Assembly: GCA_026984045.1 (NCBI GenBank)
Contig: JALSSV010000102.1
Coordinates: 37,104 to 101,103, forward strand
DNA from: Chromatiales bacterium
Lineage (GTDB): Bacteria > Pseudomonadota > Gammaproteobacteria > UBA6429 > Thiohalophilaceae
Length of the DNA: 64,000 nucleotides
Direction of reading: 5' to 3'
The position numbers and the translations under genes are program-made. Numbering within the stretch: the stretch's first letter is position 1; each line of letters opens with the position of its first letter. Positions 18,634-26,580 of the stretch are shown here, piece by piece. Below the pieces are notes generated by a model that had not been told where the DNA came from, did not search any database, and saw only the letters and a list, made by a program, of their open reading frames with translations.

Positions 18634-18768
18634 GGAAAAAACGCAGAGGGCGCAGAGACGCAGAGAACACAGAGGTTTTTTGAAGTGGATATGGCGGCAC
18701 CGAATGACCGGAACAGAGGGTTCCCCTCACAATACTCGGCGTCCTCTGCGCCTCTGCGTTATTTGCAG
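18634..18768. repeat. GCAGAG palindromic repeat between hisA and hisF
   Basis: The left arm AACGCAGAGGGCGCAGAGAC (from about 18639, extended by GCAGAGAACACAGAGG) pairs with CCTCTGCGCCTCTGCGTT (18743-18760). The loop of about 70 bases is unrelated to the loops of the other copies. It fills nearly all of the hisA-hisF spacer. Confidence 0.8.
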
Positions 18769-18787
18769 ATGGCCGGGTAAACGGATC

Positions 18788-19555
<768 letters not shown>

Positions 19556-19578
19556 GGGTGGCCTTGATTGGCGATCGT

Positions 19579-19730
19579 GGAAGGAACGCAGAGGGCGCAG
19601 AGACGCAGAGGGCATGGCGGCTTCTGGATAATCAGAACGGTACGGGACAAACCGCAGGGAACATGCCAATACCCGAAAAATCACCCTCCGCGTCCTCTGC
19701 GCCTCTGCGCCCTCTGCGTTCTTTACAGCG
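19579..19730. repeat. GCAGAG palindromic repeat between hisF and hisI
   Basis: The left arm GGAACGCAGAGGGCGCAGAG (19583 on) pairs with CTCTGCGCCCTCTGCGTTCTTT (19703-19725). The loop of about 75 bases differs from the other copies. It ends about ten bases before the hisI start, just ahead of the GGAG ribosome site. Confidence 0.82.
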
Positions 19731-19739
19731 GAGTCCGTG

Positions 19740-20126
19740 ATGAGCGACAACTGGCTGGATGCAATCAAGTGGACCGAGGACGGCCTGGTGCCGGTGATTG
19801 CCCAGGAGGCGTCCACCGGGCAGGTGCTGATGCTGGCCTGGATGAACCGCGAGGCGCTGGCGCTGAGCGTGCAGGAAGGCCGGGCCATCTACTGGTCGCG
19901 CTCGCGGCAGAAGCTGTGGCGCAAGGGCGAGGAGTCGGGCCATGTGCAGATCCTCAAGGACATCCGCCTCGACTGCGACAACGATGTGGTATTGTTGCAG
20001 GTCGAGCAGCAGGGCGGCATCGCCTGCCACACCGGCCGCCACCACTGCTTCTACAAGCAGCTCCAGGGCGACCGCTGGGTCGAAGTGGACCCGGTGCTGC
20101 GCGATCCAAAGGAGATTTACAAGTAA
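19740..20126 (+). CDS. hisI: Phosphoribosyl-AMP cyclohydrolase
   Basis: A 128-residue enzyme of histidine synthesis. [13 protein letters not shown] followed by [13 protein letters not shown] carries the zinc and magnesium ligands; [17 protein letters not shown] is the family hallmark. AUG at 19740 is preferred over GUG at 19737 by spacing to GGAG. It is a separate gene from hisE, unlike the fused HisIE of enterobacteria. Confidence 0.96.
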   Translation: MSDNWLDAIKWTEDGLVPVIAQEASTGQVLMLAWMNREALALSVQEGRAIYWSRSRQKLWRKGEESGHVQILKDIRLDCDNDVVLLQVEQQGGIACHTGRHHCFYKQLQGDRWVEVDPVLRDPKEIYK

Positions 20127-20135
20127 GGGGTCTGG

Positions 20136-20518
20136 TGGAAAGAACGCAGAGGGCGCAGAGACGCAGAGAACGCAGAGAATGTTGATAGTGAGCCTGACAG
20201 TTGCATAAATTTGGCATCATTCCCTGCTGAAACAGCCTATATGCAGGACGAAATGCAGTGTGCGTCGCGATTACCGGATTTCACCACATGTGAAATCCAA
20301 AAACGGTCAGATACGTAGCCCGGATGGAGCGCCAGCGTAATCCGGGAACGGTGTTTCCCCGGATTCCGGTCCTGCGGACCTGCATCCGGGCTACACGATG
20401 GCTGCCGAATTTATGCAATGATCAGGTTAGGATTCAGTGAAATGAAACGGGTGGCCACAGACGAAACGAAAAACCTCTGTGCCCTCTGCGTCTCTGCGCC
20501 CTCTGCGTTCTTTGCAGT
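20136..20518. repeat. GCAGAG palindromic repeat split by an inserted element
   Basis: The left arm GAACGCAGAGGGCGCAGAG (20142 on) is continued by ACGCAGAGAACGCAGAG. The right arm CCTCTGTGCCCTCTGCGTCT plus CTGCGCCCTCTGCGTTCTTT occupies 20474-20513. Between them the element at 20193-20426 is inserted in the loop. The whole block fills the 419-base hisI-hisE gap; no gene is seen in it. Confidence 0.82.
20193..20426. mobile_element. 234-bp non-coding element with terminal inverted repeats (MITE-like)
   Basis: The ends CCTGACAGTTGCATAAATTT and the complement of AATTTATGCAATGATCAGG match at about 20 of 24 positions. The interior holds a strong palindrome from GTAGCCCGGATG (20315) to CATCCGGGCTAC (20394) with CGTAATCCGGG / CCCCGGATTCCGG inside it. 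No protein is encoded. A partial copy is at 734-853. No clear target duplication could be read. Confidence 0.65.
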
Positions 20519-20545
20519 GGCGCCGGCAAGGAGGATCGTCGGCCC

Positions 20546-20866
20546 ATGAATGACGTCCTGACCCAGCTGGCCGCCGTGCTCGAAGAGCGCAAGAGTGCCG
20601 ATCCCGACAGTTCCTACGTGGCGAAGCTGTATGCAAAGGGGCTGGATGCGATTTTGAAGAAGATCGGCGAAGAGGCCACGGAGACGGTGATGGCGGCCAA
20701 GGATGGAGAACCGCGGCAGATCGTCTACGAGGTGGCCGATCTGTGGTTTCACACCCTGGTGCTGCTGGCCCGCGAAGGCCTGGGGCCGGACGACGTGCTG
20801 GCCGAGCTGCAGCGCCGCTTCGGGCTCTCGGGGCTGGAAGAGAAAGCCCGAAGGAGCAAGCCATGA
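20546..20866 (+). CDS. hisE: Phosphoribosyl-ATP pyrophosphatase
   Basis: A 106-residue MazG-like all-helical hydrolase that removes pyrophosphate from PR-ATP. The [13 protein letters not shown] segment and [11 protein letters not shown] carry the conserved acidic metal ligands. It starts 28 bases after the split repeat and overlaps hinT by four bases (AUGA), so they are translationally coupled. Confidence 0.95.
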   Translation: MNDVLTQLAAVLEERKSADPDSSYVAKLYAKGLDAILKKIGEEATETVMAAKDGEPRQIVYEVADLWFHTLVLLAREGLGPDDVLAELQRRFGLSGLEEKARRSKP

Positions 20867-21201
20867 GCGATTGCCTGTTCTGCCGGATCGCCGCCGGCGA
20901 GGTCCCGGCCGACATCGTCTACGAAGACGAGAAGGTGGTGGTGTTCAAGGACATCAACCCCAAGGCGGCGGTGCACCTGCTGCTGATTCCCCGCCTCCAT
21001 GTGGCCAGCCTGCGGGAGGTCACGCCGGAACAGGATGAACTGCTGGGCTACATGCTGCGCCTGACGGCGAAGCTGGCCGCGGATCAGGGGCTGGACGAGG
21101 GCTATCGCACCATCATCAATACCGGTCCCGGCGGGGGGCAGGTGATCTTTCATCTGCACGTGCATCTGCTCGGCGGCGAAGGGCTGCCGGGTTTTGGTTG
21201 A
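20863..21201 (+). CDS. hinT: HIT-family purine nucleoside phosphoramidase-like protein
   Basis: A 112-residue histidine-triad protein: [13 protein letters not shown] at the start and the triad HLHVHLLGG near the end. HinT enzymes cleave nucleoside phosphoramidates in the cytoplasm. The gene is often found after hisE and before tatA in gammaproteobacteria, as here. Confidence 0.93.
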   Translation: MSDCLFCRIAAGEVPADIVYEDEKVVVFKDINPKAAVHLLLIPRLHVASLREVTPEQDELLGYMLRLTAKLAADQGLDEGYRTIINTGPGGGQVIFHLHVHLLGGEGLPGFG

Positions 21202-21236
21202 ACGACAAGCGGAAACATCCGCTGGAGGAGAGAAAC

Positions 21237-21458
21237 ATGGGTGGTATCAGCATCTGGCAGTTGTTGATCATTCTGGTCATCGTGTTGCTGCTGTTCGGCG
21301 CCAAGCGCCTGCGTAACGTGGGTTCCGACCTGGGCGCCGCCGTGAAGGGCTTCAAGAAGGCCGTCAAGGAGGAGGAAGAAGCCGAGCCGGAGAAGCTGGA
21401 GAAGGCCGAGAAGGTCATCGAGGGCGAGGCCCGGGTCAAGCAGGAAGACAAGTCCTGA
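21237..21458 (+). CDS. tatA: Sec-independent translocase protein TatA
   Basis: A 73-residue protein with an N-terminal helix ([18 protein letters not shown]), the FG hinge, an amphipathic helix ([18 protein letters not shown]) and an acidic tail. AUG at 21237 follows GGAGGAGAG. It makes the export pore of the twin-arginine pathway with TatB and TatC. Confidence 0.96.
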   Translation: MGGISIWQLLIILVIVLLLFGAKRLRNVGSDLGAAVKGFKKAVKEEEEAEPEKLEKAEKVIEGEARVKQEDKS

Positions 21459-21500
21459 AGCGCCCTGCCTGGCGCTACCGCCTGAACCGCGAGCCGGATC

Positions 21501-22016
21501 GTGTTTGACATCGGTTTCTGGGAACTGGCCCTGATTGCCGTGGTGGCCCTGCTGGTGATCGGTCCCGAGCGCCTGCCGGAAGTGGCGCGCAAGGCCGGCA
21601 TGTGGGTGGGGCGCATGCGGCGTTTCGTCAGCAACGTGAAGGCCGATATCGATCGCGAGCTGCGCCAGGAAGAGCTGCGCAAGGCCCTGGAGCGCAACGC
21701 CGGGCTCGACGAAATCAAGCAGATCATGAACACCGATGCCTTCGTGCTCGAGGAAGAGGATCGTCCCAAGCCGGCGGCGGCCGCATCCGCTGCCCCGGGC
21801 GCAGGGGAAAACGAAACCGATCCGGTGGCCCTGGCCGAGCGCATTCAGACGCGCGAGACGGCGCCGACAGAGAACGACGAAGAGGAAGGTTTCGACAACG
21901 ATTCCGGCCATGCCGATCTGGCCGAGACCCCCTTCGAGCCGACGCCGCCCGCCTTCGAGAGCGGCGAGAGCGACGACAGCACGAGCCTGAAGGACGATGA
22001 ACGCAAGCCGTCCTGA
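21501..22016 (+). CDS. tatB: Sec-independent translocase protein TatB
   Basis: A 171-residue protein with GUG start at 21501: [20 protein letters not shown], then GPERLP, the TatB signature, an amphipathic helix and a long low-complexity acidic tail ([10 protein letters not shown] and similar). TatB and TatC form the receptor for twin-arginine substrates. Its 3' end overlaps tatC by 20 bases. Confidence 0.95.
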   Translation: MFDIGFWELALIAVVALLVIGPERLPEVARKAGMWVGRMRRFVSNVKADIDRELRQEELRKALERNAGLDEIKQIMNTDAFVLEEEDRPKPAAAASAAPGAGENETDPVALAERIQTRETAPTENDEEEGFDNDSGHADLAETPFEPTPPAFESGESDDSTSLKDDERKPS

Positions 22017-22869
22017 TCCCGAGACCTCCGCAGCCGAAACCGAACAGGAGCAGCCGTTTCTCGCCCACCTGGTGGAGTTGCGAGACCGATTGCTGCGTTC
22101 GGTGATGGTGGTGCTGGTGATTTTCCTGGCCCTGTTCAGCTTTGCCAACGACATCTATCACCTGCTGGCCGCGCCGCTGTTGGCGCGTTTGCCCGAAGGA
22201 CAGACCATGATCGCCACCGGCGTGATGTCCCCTTTCCTCACGCCGTTCAAGCTCACCCTGGTGGTGTCGATCTTTCTGGGCATGCCGTTCATTCTCTATC
22301 AGATCTGGGCCTTCATCGCGCCCGGCCTGTACCGTCACGAAAAGCGCATCGCCTTTCCCCTGCTGGTATCGAGCATCATTCTGTTCTATCTGGGGATGGT
22401 GTTCGCCTACTACGTGGTCTTTCCGCTGGTGTTTGGATTCATGGCCTCGACCACGCCGGAGGGCGTGGCGCTGACTCCCGACATCAGCCAGTATCTGGAT
22501 TTCGCCCTCAAGCTGTTCTTCGCCTTCGGCGTGGCCTTCGAAGTGCCCATCGCCACCATCCTGCTGGTGCTGGCCGGGATCACCACGCCCGAGAGCCTGA
22601 CCGCCAAACGGCCCTACATCATCGTGGCCGCCTTCGTAATCGGCATGCTGCTGACGCCGCCCGACATCATCTCCCAGACCCTCCTGGCGGTGCCCATGTG
22701 GCTGCTGTTCGAGATCGGCGTGTTCTTCTCGCGGCTGCTGTTGCGCCGCCGCGAACAGGATGCCGCCGAGCGGGAGCTGACCGAGGCGCAGATGGAAGAC
22801 GAGCTGGACAAGGCCATCGCGGACGAAGAGCGCCTCGACGTGATCGACAAGCCCGGCAAGCCGGAGTGA
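21997..22869 (+). CDS. tatC: Sec-independent translocase protein TatC
   Basis: A 290-residue membrane protein with six helices; [14 protein letters not shown] (about 24-37) and SPFLTPFK are TatC signatures. It recognises the twin-arginine signal peptide. The C-terminal tail after the last helix is longer and more charged than usual ([19 protein letters not shown]). End of the his-hinT-tatABC run on the plus strand. Confidence 0.96.
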   Translation: MNASRPDPETSAAETEQEQPFLAHLVELRDRLLRSVMVVLVIFLALFSFANDIYHLLAAPLLARLPEGQTMIATGVMSPFLTPFKLTLVVSIFLGMPFILYQIWAFIAPGLYRHEKRIAFPLLVSSIILFYLGMVFAYYVVFPLVFGFMASTTPEGVALTPDISQYLDFALKLFFAFGVAFEVPIATILLVLAGITTPESLTAKRPYIIVAAFVIGMLLTPPDIISQTLLAVPMWLLFEIGVFFSRLLLRRREQDAAERELTEAQMEDELDKAIADEERLDVIDKPGKPE

Positions 22870-22970
22870 CGCCCTGGGTCGACGGCGTTCGCGCCGGGAC
22901 TCGAGCAGCGCATCGAACTTGAACACGGCCGGGCGAAGGCGGAGGCGCCGTCGCCCCTCGTCCCTCGTCC

Positions 22971-24296
22971 TCAGAAGGCGTGCTGAACCGCGACCATGGC
23001 CAGGTTGCGGGTGTAGTCGTAGTCGATGGTGCCACCGCCCGGTGACGGCAGGCTGATGGGGCCGACATTGGACGAGTTGTCGGTGTAGGTGTAGCTGTAC
23101 ACGAGATCGGTGCCGGGGCTCAGCTTGCGGGTGAGTTCGGCCATGGCTCGCAGGCGGTTGTCTTGCCGACGCACATGCCGGTTGGACAGGAAGTAGTAGA
23201 CGTTGTCCTGCTTGTACAGGCTCAGGCGGTATTCCGCGCCCAGGCGCAGTTTCCAGTGGACTGACAGCCTTTGCCGCCAGTCGACTCGCAGCCGGTGCCG
23301 CTGTGGGGAGACACTGTGGAAGTAGTTGCTGGTGCGCAGATCGTTGCGGTCGTTGTCCTGAAACTGGTAGTAGGCCCGAACCGTGCTCGAACTGCCAGCC
23401 CGCCAGCGGGCGCCGAGACGCAGATCGTAGCTGCTGCCGGAAAGGTAGTCGTAACGGTTGTCGATGGCGCTGAGACTGCGCGCACGGAAGCGCAGTTGCA
23501 ATCGGGTGGTGCGGGACAGGCTGCGCCTGCCCCGCAGTTCCAGGCCGACGATTTGCAGATAGCCGTTGCCGCCGTAACTGGAACGAGAGAGGCGCAGCCC
23601 CCCTTCGGTCGTCCACTTGCCCAGGGGCAGGCTCTTGTAGATCCCGGCGAACAGGTCGGTGTAGTTGTAGTCACCCAGGCTGGCGTAGAAGTCACCGAAG
23701 GCACCGGCGCGCAGGAGCACGCCATCACGCAGTCGGCCACTGAGAATCCCCCGGGTCTGGGCATACAGTTCCAGGAAGCCGTCAGAGGAACCGGTGGGCA
23801 CGGTGATGACATCCGAGGTGAGGGTGATGTTGTCGTCGTAGCCGAGGCCGGCATAGGCGAAGCTGCGCCAGCGGCTGCGGGTGGCGGCCAGTTGCCGGGC
23901 GGCCAGGGCCCGCAGCCTGGGATCGTCGGTGTTGTCGCGGGCCTTGCGGAACCAGTGGGCGGCGTCCTTGGAATCGCCCTGCTTGCGCTTGACAAGGCCC
24001 AGGTTGTACCAGGCCAGCGCGGCGATCTGCTTGAAACGGGCAGCCTGCAGGAAGGCGGCTTCGGCCTGGTCGTAGTGACCCAGTTTGTAATGGGTGACGC
24101 CGAGATTGTAGAAGATGGCCGCATCGCGCATCCCGGCCTGCCGGGCCTTTTCGAACCCGTCGAGCGCCCGCCTATAGTCGCCCTTCCTGAAGGCCTGTTG
24201 TCCGTTGCGGAAATCGGTCTGGGCATCGGCCAGGGCACTGGTGATGCCAAGGCACAGCAGCAGGGCGAACAGGCTGCCTTGGAGCAGTCGTCTCAT
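22971..24296 (-). CDS. TPR protein with C-terminal outer-membrane beta barrel
   Basis: A 441-residue exported protein (signal peptide MRRLLQGSLFALLLCLGITS, cleaved near ALA-DA). Residues 25-130 hold about three tetratricopeptide repeats (AIFYNLGVTHYKLGHYDQAE and similar). From about 145 the chain alternates short beta strands and ends VAVQHAF with a terminal Phe, typical of outer-membrane barrels. The GYDDNITL motif at the barrel start is shared with proteins having TPR-barrel layouts (surface lipoprotein assembly modifiers and polysaccharide exporters). Function not determined; probably in the outer membrane with the TPR part in the periplasm. Preceded by a 280-base leader (see 24297-24579). 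Confidence 0.7.
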   Translation of the reverse strand: MRRLLQGSLFALLLCLGITSALADAQTDFRNGQQAFRKGDYRRALDGFEKARQAGMRDAAIFYNLGVTHYKLGHYDQAEAAFLQAARFKQIAALAWYNLGLVKRKQGDSKDAAHWFRKARDNTDDPRLRALAARQLAATRSRWRSFAYAGLGYDDNITLTSDVITVPTGSSDGFLELYAQTRGILSGRLRDGVLLRAGAFGDFYASLGDYNYTDLFAGIYKSLPLGKWTTEGGLRLSRSSYGGNGYLQIVGLELRGRRSLSRTTRLQLRFRARSLSAIDNRYDYLSGSSYDLRLGARWRAGSSSTVRAYYQFQDNDRNDLRTSNYFHSVSPQRHRLRVDWRQRLSVHWKLRLGAEYRLSLYKQDNVYYFLSNRHVRRQDNRLRAMAELTRKLSPGTDLVYSYTYTDNSSNVGPISLPSPGGGTIDYDYTRNLAMVAVQHAF

Positions 24297-24579
24297 CTTG
24301 ATTCCTCCACTATCTCAAGGATGTTTCCTGTCATTCGGCTTGTGGTCAGGTCAGACACGCCGGCACGGCCGGGACCGAACGAACATGAAAATTTGACCCG
24401 TTACCGCAAGCCGGCGAGCCTTTGCAGGCCCGGGAATGGCGTGTCCCGTTTTGCGGCTGTTGCAGGGCTGGGAACGCTTCTTTCCCACGAGCCACCGGTT
24501 GATGCAGGGCATCATCGGCGGGCAAAAACGGCGTTCCAGGCCTTCTGAAACCGTGTTTGCATGGATTCCTTGCAAGCAC
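24297..24579 (-). other. Long leader of the TPR/barrel gene, no ORF recognised
   Basis: On the minus strand the segment contains several short stem-forming stretches, for example GGGAAAGAAGCGTTCCC and CCTGCAAAGG near 24440-24500. No known riboswitch motif could be assigned by eye. GGAGG precedes the start codon (GUGGAGGAAUCAAG). Confidence 0.3.
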
Positions 24580-24612
24580 AAAAGGCCCCCGCATGAAATG
24601 CGGGGGCCTTTA
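24580..24612. terminator. Intrinsic terminator after the acidic repeat protein
   Basis: AAAGGCCCCCGCAT and ATGCGGGGGCCTTT form a perfect 14-bp stem with a 3-base loop and U-runs on both sides. It ends the minus-strand transcript of the gene at 24676-25113. Confidence 0.9.
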
Positions 24613-24675
24613 TCTTACGGCATCGGGCCGGTCAGGCCCATGCCTGCATCACGTTTCAACCGCCTGTGAAACGGA

Positions 24676-25113
24676 TCAGAGGTCGTCAGGACGACGGTTG
24701 TCGTTCATTTCGTCCTTGCTGTTTTGCATCTCGTCCTGGCTCTCGTCCTTGCTGTCCTCCATTTCGTCCTTGCTCTCGTCCTTGCTGTCTTCCATTTCGT
24801 CCTTGCTCTCATCCTTGCTGTCTTCCATTTCGTCTTTGTTCTCGTCCTTGCCTTCATCCATGTCGCCGTGATCCTCGCGATCGTCATCGGCTTCGTGTTC
24901 GTCATCCTTGCGATGGTCGGCATCCTGTGCATGCTCTTTCGAGGTGTCACTGCGGTGCGCCTCGTCGCGCATTTCGATTTGCCGGGTGACGTCACTGACC
25001 GTGTCGTTGGAATCGATGACCTCCATGGTCACGTCGTCAGGGGAGGCGCTGGCCGTGCCGGCCATCAGGGTGCCGAAGACGATGGCGGAAAAGAGTGTGA
25101 GGGGCTTGTTCAT
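24676..25113 (-). CDS. Secreted acidic protein with 11-residue KDEMEDSKDES repeats
   Basis: A 145-residue protein with a good signal peptide (MNKPLTLFSAIVFGTLMAGT, cleaved after ASA). The mature part is almost only Asp, Glu, Lys, Ser, His and Met; residues about 95-135 are tandem repeats of KDEMEDSKDES encoded by a 33-bp DNA repeat. No enzymatic motif. It could bind cations or act as a periplasmic buffer (inference). It lies in the same direction as the ECF sigma/anti-sigma pair just upstream and may be their target. The start at 25113 has AGGAGAA upstream; the longer frame to 25200 is not used. Confidence 0.65.
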   Translation of the reverse strand: MNKPLTLFSAIVFGTLMAGTASASPDDVTMEVIDSNDTVSDVTRQIEMRDEAHRSDTSKEHAQDADHRKDDEHEADDDREDHGDMDEGKDENKDEMEDSKDESKDEMEDSKDESKDEMEDSKDESQDEMQNSKDEMNDNRRPDDL

Positions 25114-25162
25114 GGTCGTTCTCCTGTGCTTTGCGGTGTGGGGTGGTGAGGGGCTTGTCCGC

Positions 25163-25831
25163 TCAGACCGGGGTGGCAGCGCGGCTGGCCGAGCCGCCAC
25201 CGGTGCTGACGCGGACGGGGATCCGGAAGACTTTTTTCACGCCCTGCACTTCGATCTGGGCAATCAGCTCGCCCTGGGCATCGGTGTGGGCAACCAGCGG
25301 CAGGCGCAGCAGATTGCGACCGGGTTCCAGCCGATCGGTCCAGGCAATTTCCCTGGCCTCGGGACGGTTGGCCAGGGAAACACCGGGCGGCAGCTGGATG
25401 CGAAAGCGGACCTGCTCGTAACGATCCTGCGCCGGGACGTTGAAGGCCAGGCTGACGGTGCGGGTTTTTTGTACCTGCAGGGTGATGGCCTGGGCAGGGG
25501 GGAGGGCGTTTTCTTCGCCCGGTTGCCAGAAGCCGACGGCGACCCACAGGGCCACGCCGGCGGCCACGGCACTGCCAAATCCGGTCAGGAAACCACGGGT
25601 GCGCTGGGCATGTCGCTCACGGATGCGATGCACGGCGCGCGCGGCAAAACCGGGCGCCGCTTCCTCCAGGGGCAGTTTGCGCAGCCGTGCCAGCAGCGCC
25701 CGGCGCTCGGCCAGCTCGCGCCGGCAGTCCGCGCAGTTTGCCAGATGCGCCGCCAGGGCGTCGCCGTGCGGTTGGTCCAGCAGGCCGTCCAGGTAATCGT
25801 CGAGCAGGTTGTGGGCTTCGGTGCAGTGCAT
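25163..25831 (-). CDS. Anti-sigma factor with zinc-finger (zf-HC2) domain
   Basis: A 222-residue membrane protein. The N-terminal anti-sigma domain has the HLANCADC zinc motif (about 36-43) following LLDDYLDGLLD; a transmembrane helix (GFLTGFGSAVAAGVALWVAV) follows, then a beta-rich periplasmic domain. It overlaps no gene but begins 15 bases after the sigma factor stop. It should hold the ECF sigma factor inactive until an envelope signal arrives. Confidence 0.82.
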   Translation of the reverse strand: MHCTEAHNLLDDYLDGLLDQPHGDALAAHLANCADCRRELAERRALLARLRKLPLEEAAPGFAARAVHRIRERHAQRTRGFLTGFGSAVAAGVALWVAVGFWQPGEENALPPAQAITLQVQKTRTVSLAFNVPAQDRYEQVRFRIQLPPGVSLANRPEAREIAWTDRLEPGRNLLRLPLVAHTDAQGELIAQIEVQGVKKVFRIPVRVSTGGGSASRAATPV

Positions 25832-25845
25832 GGTTTCGTCTCCTC

Positions 25846-26427
25846 TCACCCGTTAACACGACGGTGGGAGGCAAAAGGTTCCACTGCTTTTTCCCGCAGC
25901 AGTTCCCGCAGGCGGGCCCGGGCGCGGTGCAGGCGGGACTTGAGGGTGCCGATGGGCTGGGCGAGGATCTGGCTCAGCTCCGGCAGGGTATAGCCTTCCA
26001 CGTCATGAAAGAGGATGAGGCTGCGCTGGTTCTCGTTGAGCCGCTCGAGCGCCGCCTGCAGGGGAGCGTCGAGGTCGTCATATTCGGGGTTGTGGGTGTC
26101 CGGCAGGTGTTCCAGCCGGGTTTCGCTTTCGCCATCGAGGCTGGCGAAGGGGGTGCGGCGGTGGGCGCGCAGGGTGTCGATGTAGAGGTTGTAGAGACTG
26201 CGGGCCAGCCAGGGACGGAGTTCGGCGATTTCGCGCAGTTTCCGGCGGCGGTCGAACAGCCGCAGCAGCAGTTCCTGCACCAGATCCTCGGCATCGTGAC
26301 GGTTGCCGGTGAGCCGGTAGGCCAGGCGGTAGAGATCGTCCACGTGAGGGCCCACGCGCTGCTCGAAGTCGTCGGCATCACGGCGGCGGAAGGGAAACAG
26401 GTTGTTGGCAGCCATATCCTCTGACAC
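25846..26427 (-). CDS. ECF-type RNA polymerase sigma factor
   Basis: A 193-residue sigma-70 family protein with region 2 (DLYRLAYRLTGNRHDAEDLVQ) and region 4 (LPELSQILAQPIGTLKSRLHRAR). It is cotranscribed with the anti-sigma factor. AUG at 26427 or 26415 is possible. The regulon is unknown; the acidic secreted protein immediately downstream of the anti-sigma gene is a candidate. Confidence 0.9.
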   Translation of the reverse strand: MSEDMAANNLFPFRRRDADDFEQRVGPHVDDLYRLAYRLTGNRHDAEDLVQELLLRLFDRRRKLREIAELRPWLARSLYNLYIDTLRAHRRTPFASLDGESETRLEHLPDTHNPEYDDLDAPLQAALERLNENQRSLILFHDVEGYTLPELSQILAQPIGTLKSRLHRARARLRELLREKAVEPFASHRRVNG

Positions 26428-26509
26428 GCTTGGGGGCGGGAAAAGGTTCCCCCATTATGCGCGGATGGCGGGAAAATGCGCCAAACCGTGAGACAATTCA
26501 CAAAACGGT

Positions 26510-26562
26510 CTGGCAGGCCGTTGAAAAAGCCCGAGGGAAGGGCGCTTTCAACGGCCTGCCAG
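26510..26562. repeat. Palindrome CTGGCAGGCCGTTGAAA in the DUF255 leader
   Basis: Perfect 17-bp arms (26510-26526 and 26546-26562) with a 19-base loop. The core CCGTTGAAA is similar to the GGCTGTTGAAAAA palindrome at 30482-30524 and to the hairpin at 3040-3070. It lies just before the ribosome site of the next gene. Confidence 0.75.
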
Positions 26563-26580
26563 GGGAGACAGGCACCTGTG

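Noticed and set aside
21724..23616. 630-codon minus-strand frame across tatB, tatC and the TPR/barrel gene
   Set aside because: Runs against tatB and tatC and through the barrel gene in a different frame; no conserved domain.
24297..24579. Possible c-di-GMP or cobalamin riboswitch
   Set aside because: None of the conserved boxes of those riboswitch classes could be matched by eye; kept only as an unassigned leader.
24436..24669. 77-codon frame across the terminator at 24580-24612
   Set aside because: It reads through a perfect terminator hairpin and has no ribosome site.
24720..24850. Possible CRISPR or VNTR region
   Set aside because: The 33-bp tandem units are inside a coding frame and encode an 11-residue repeat, so they are a protein repeat.
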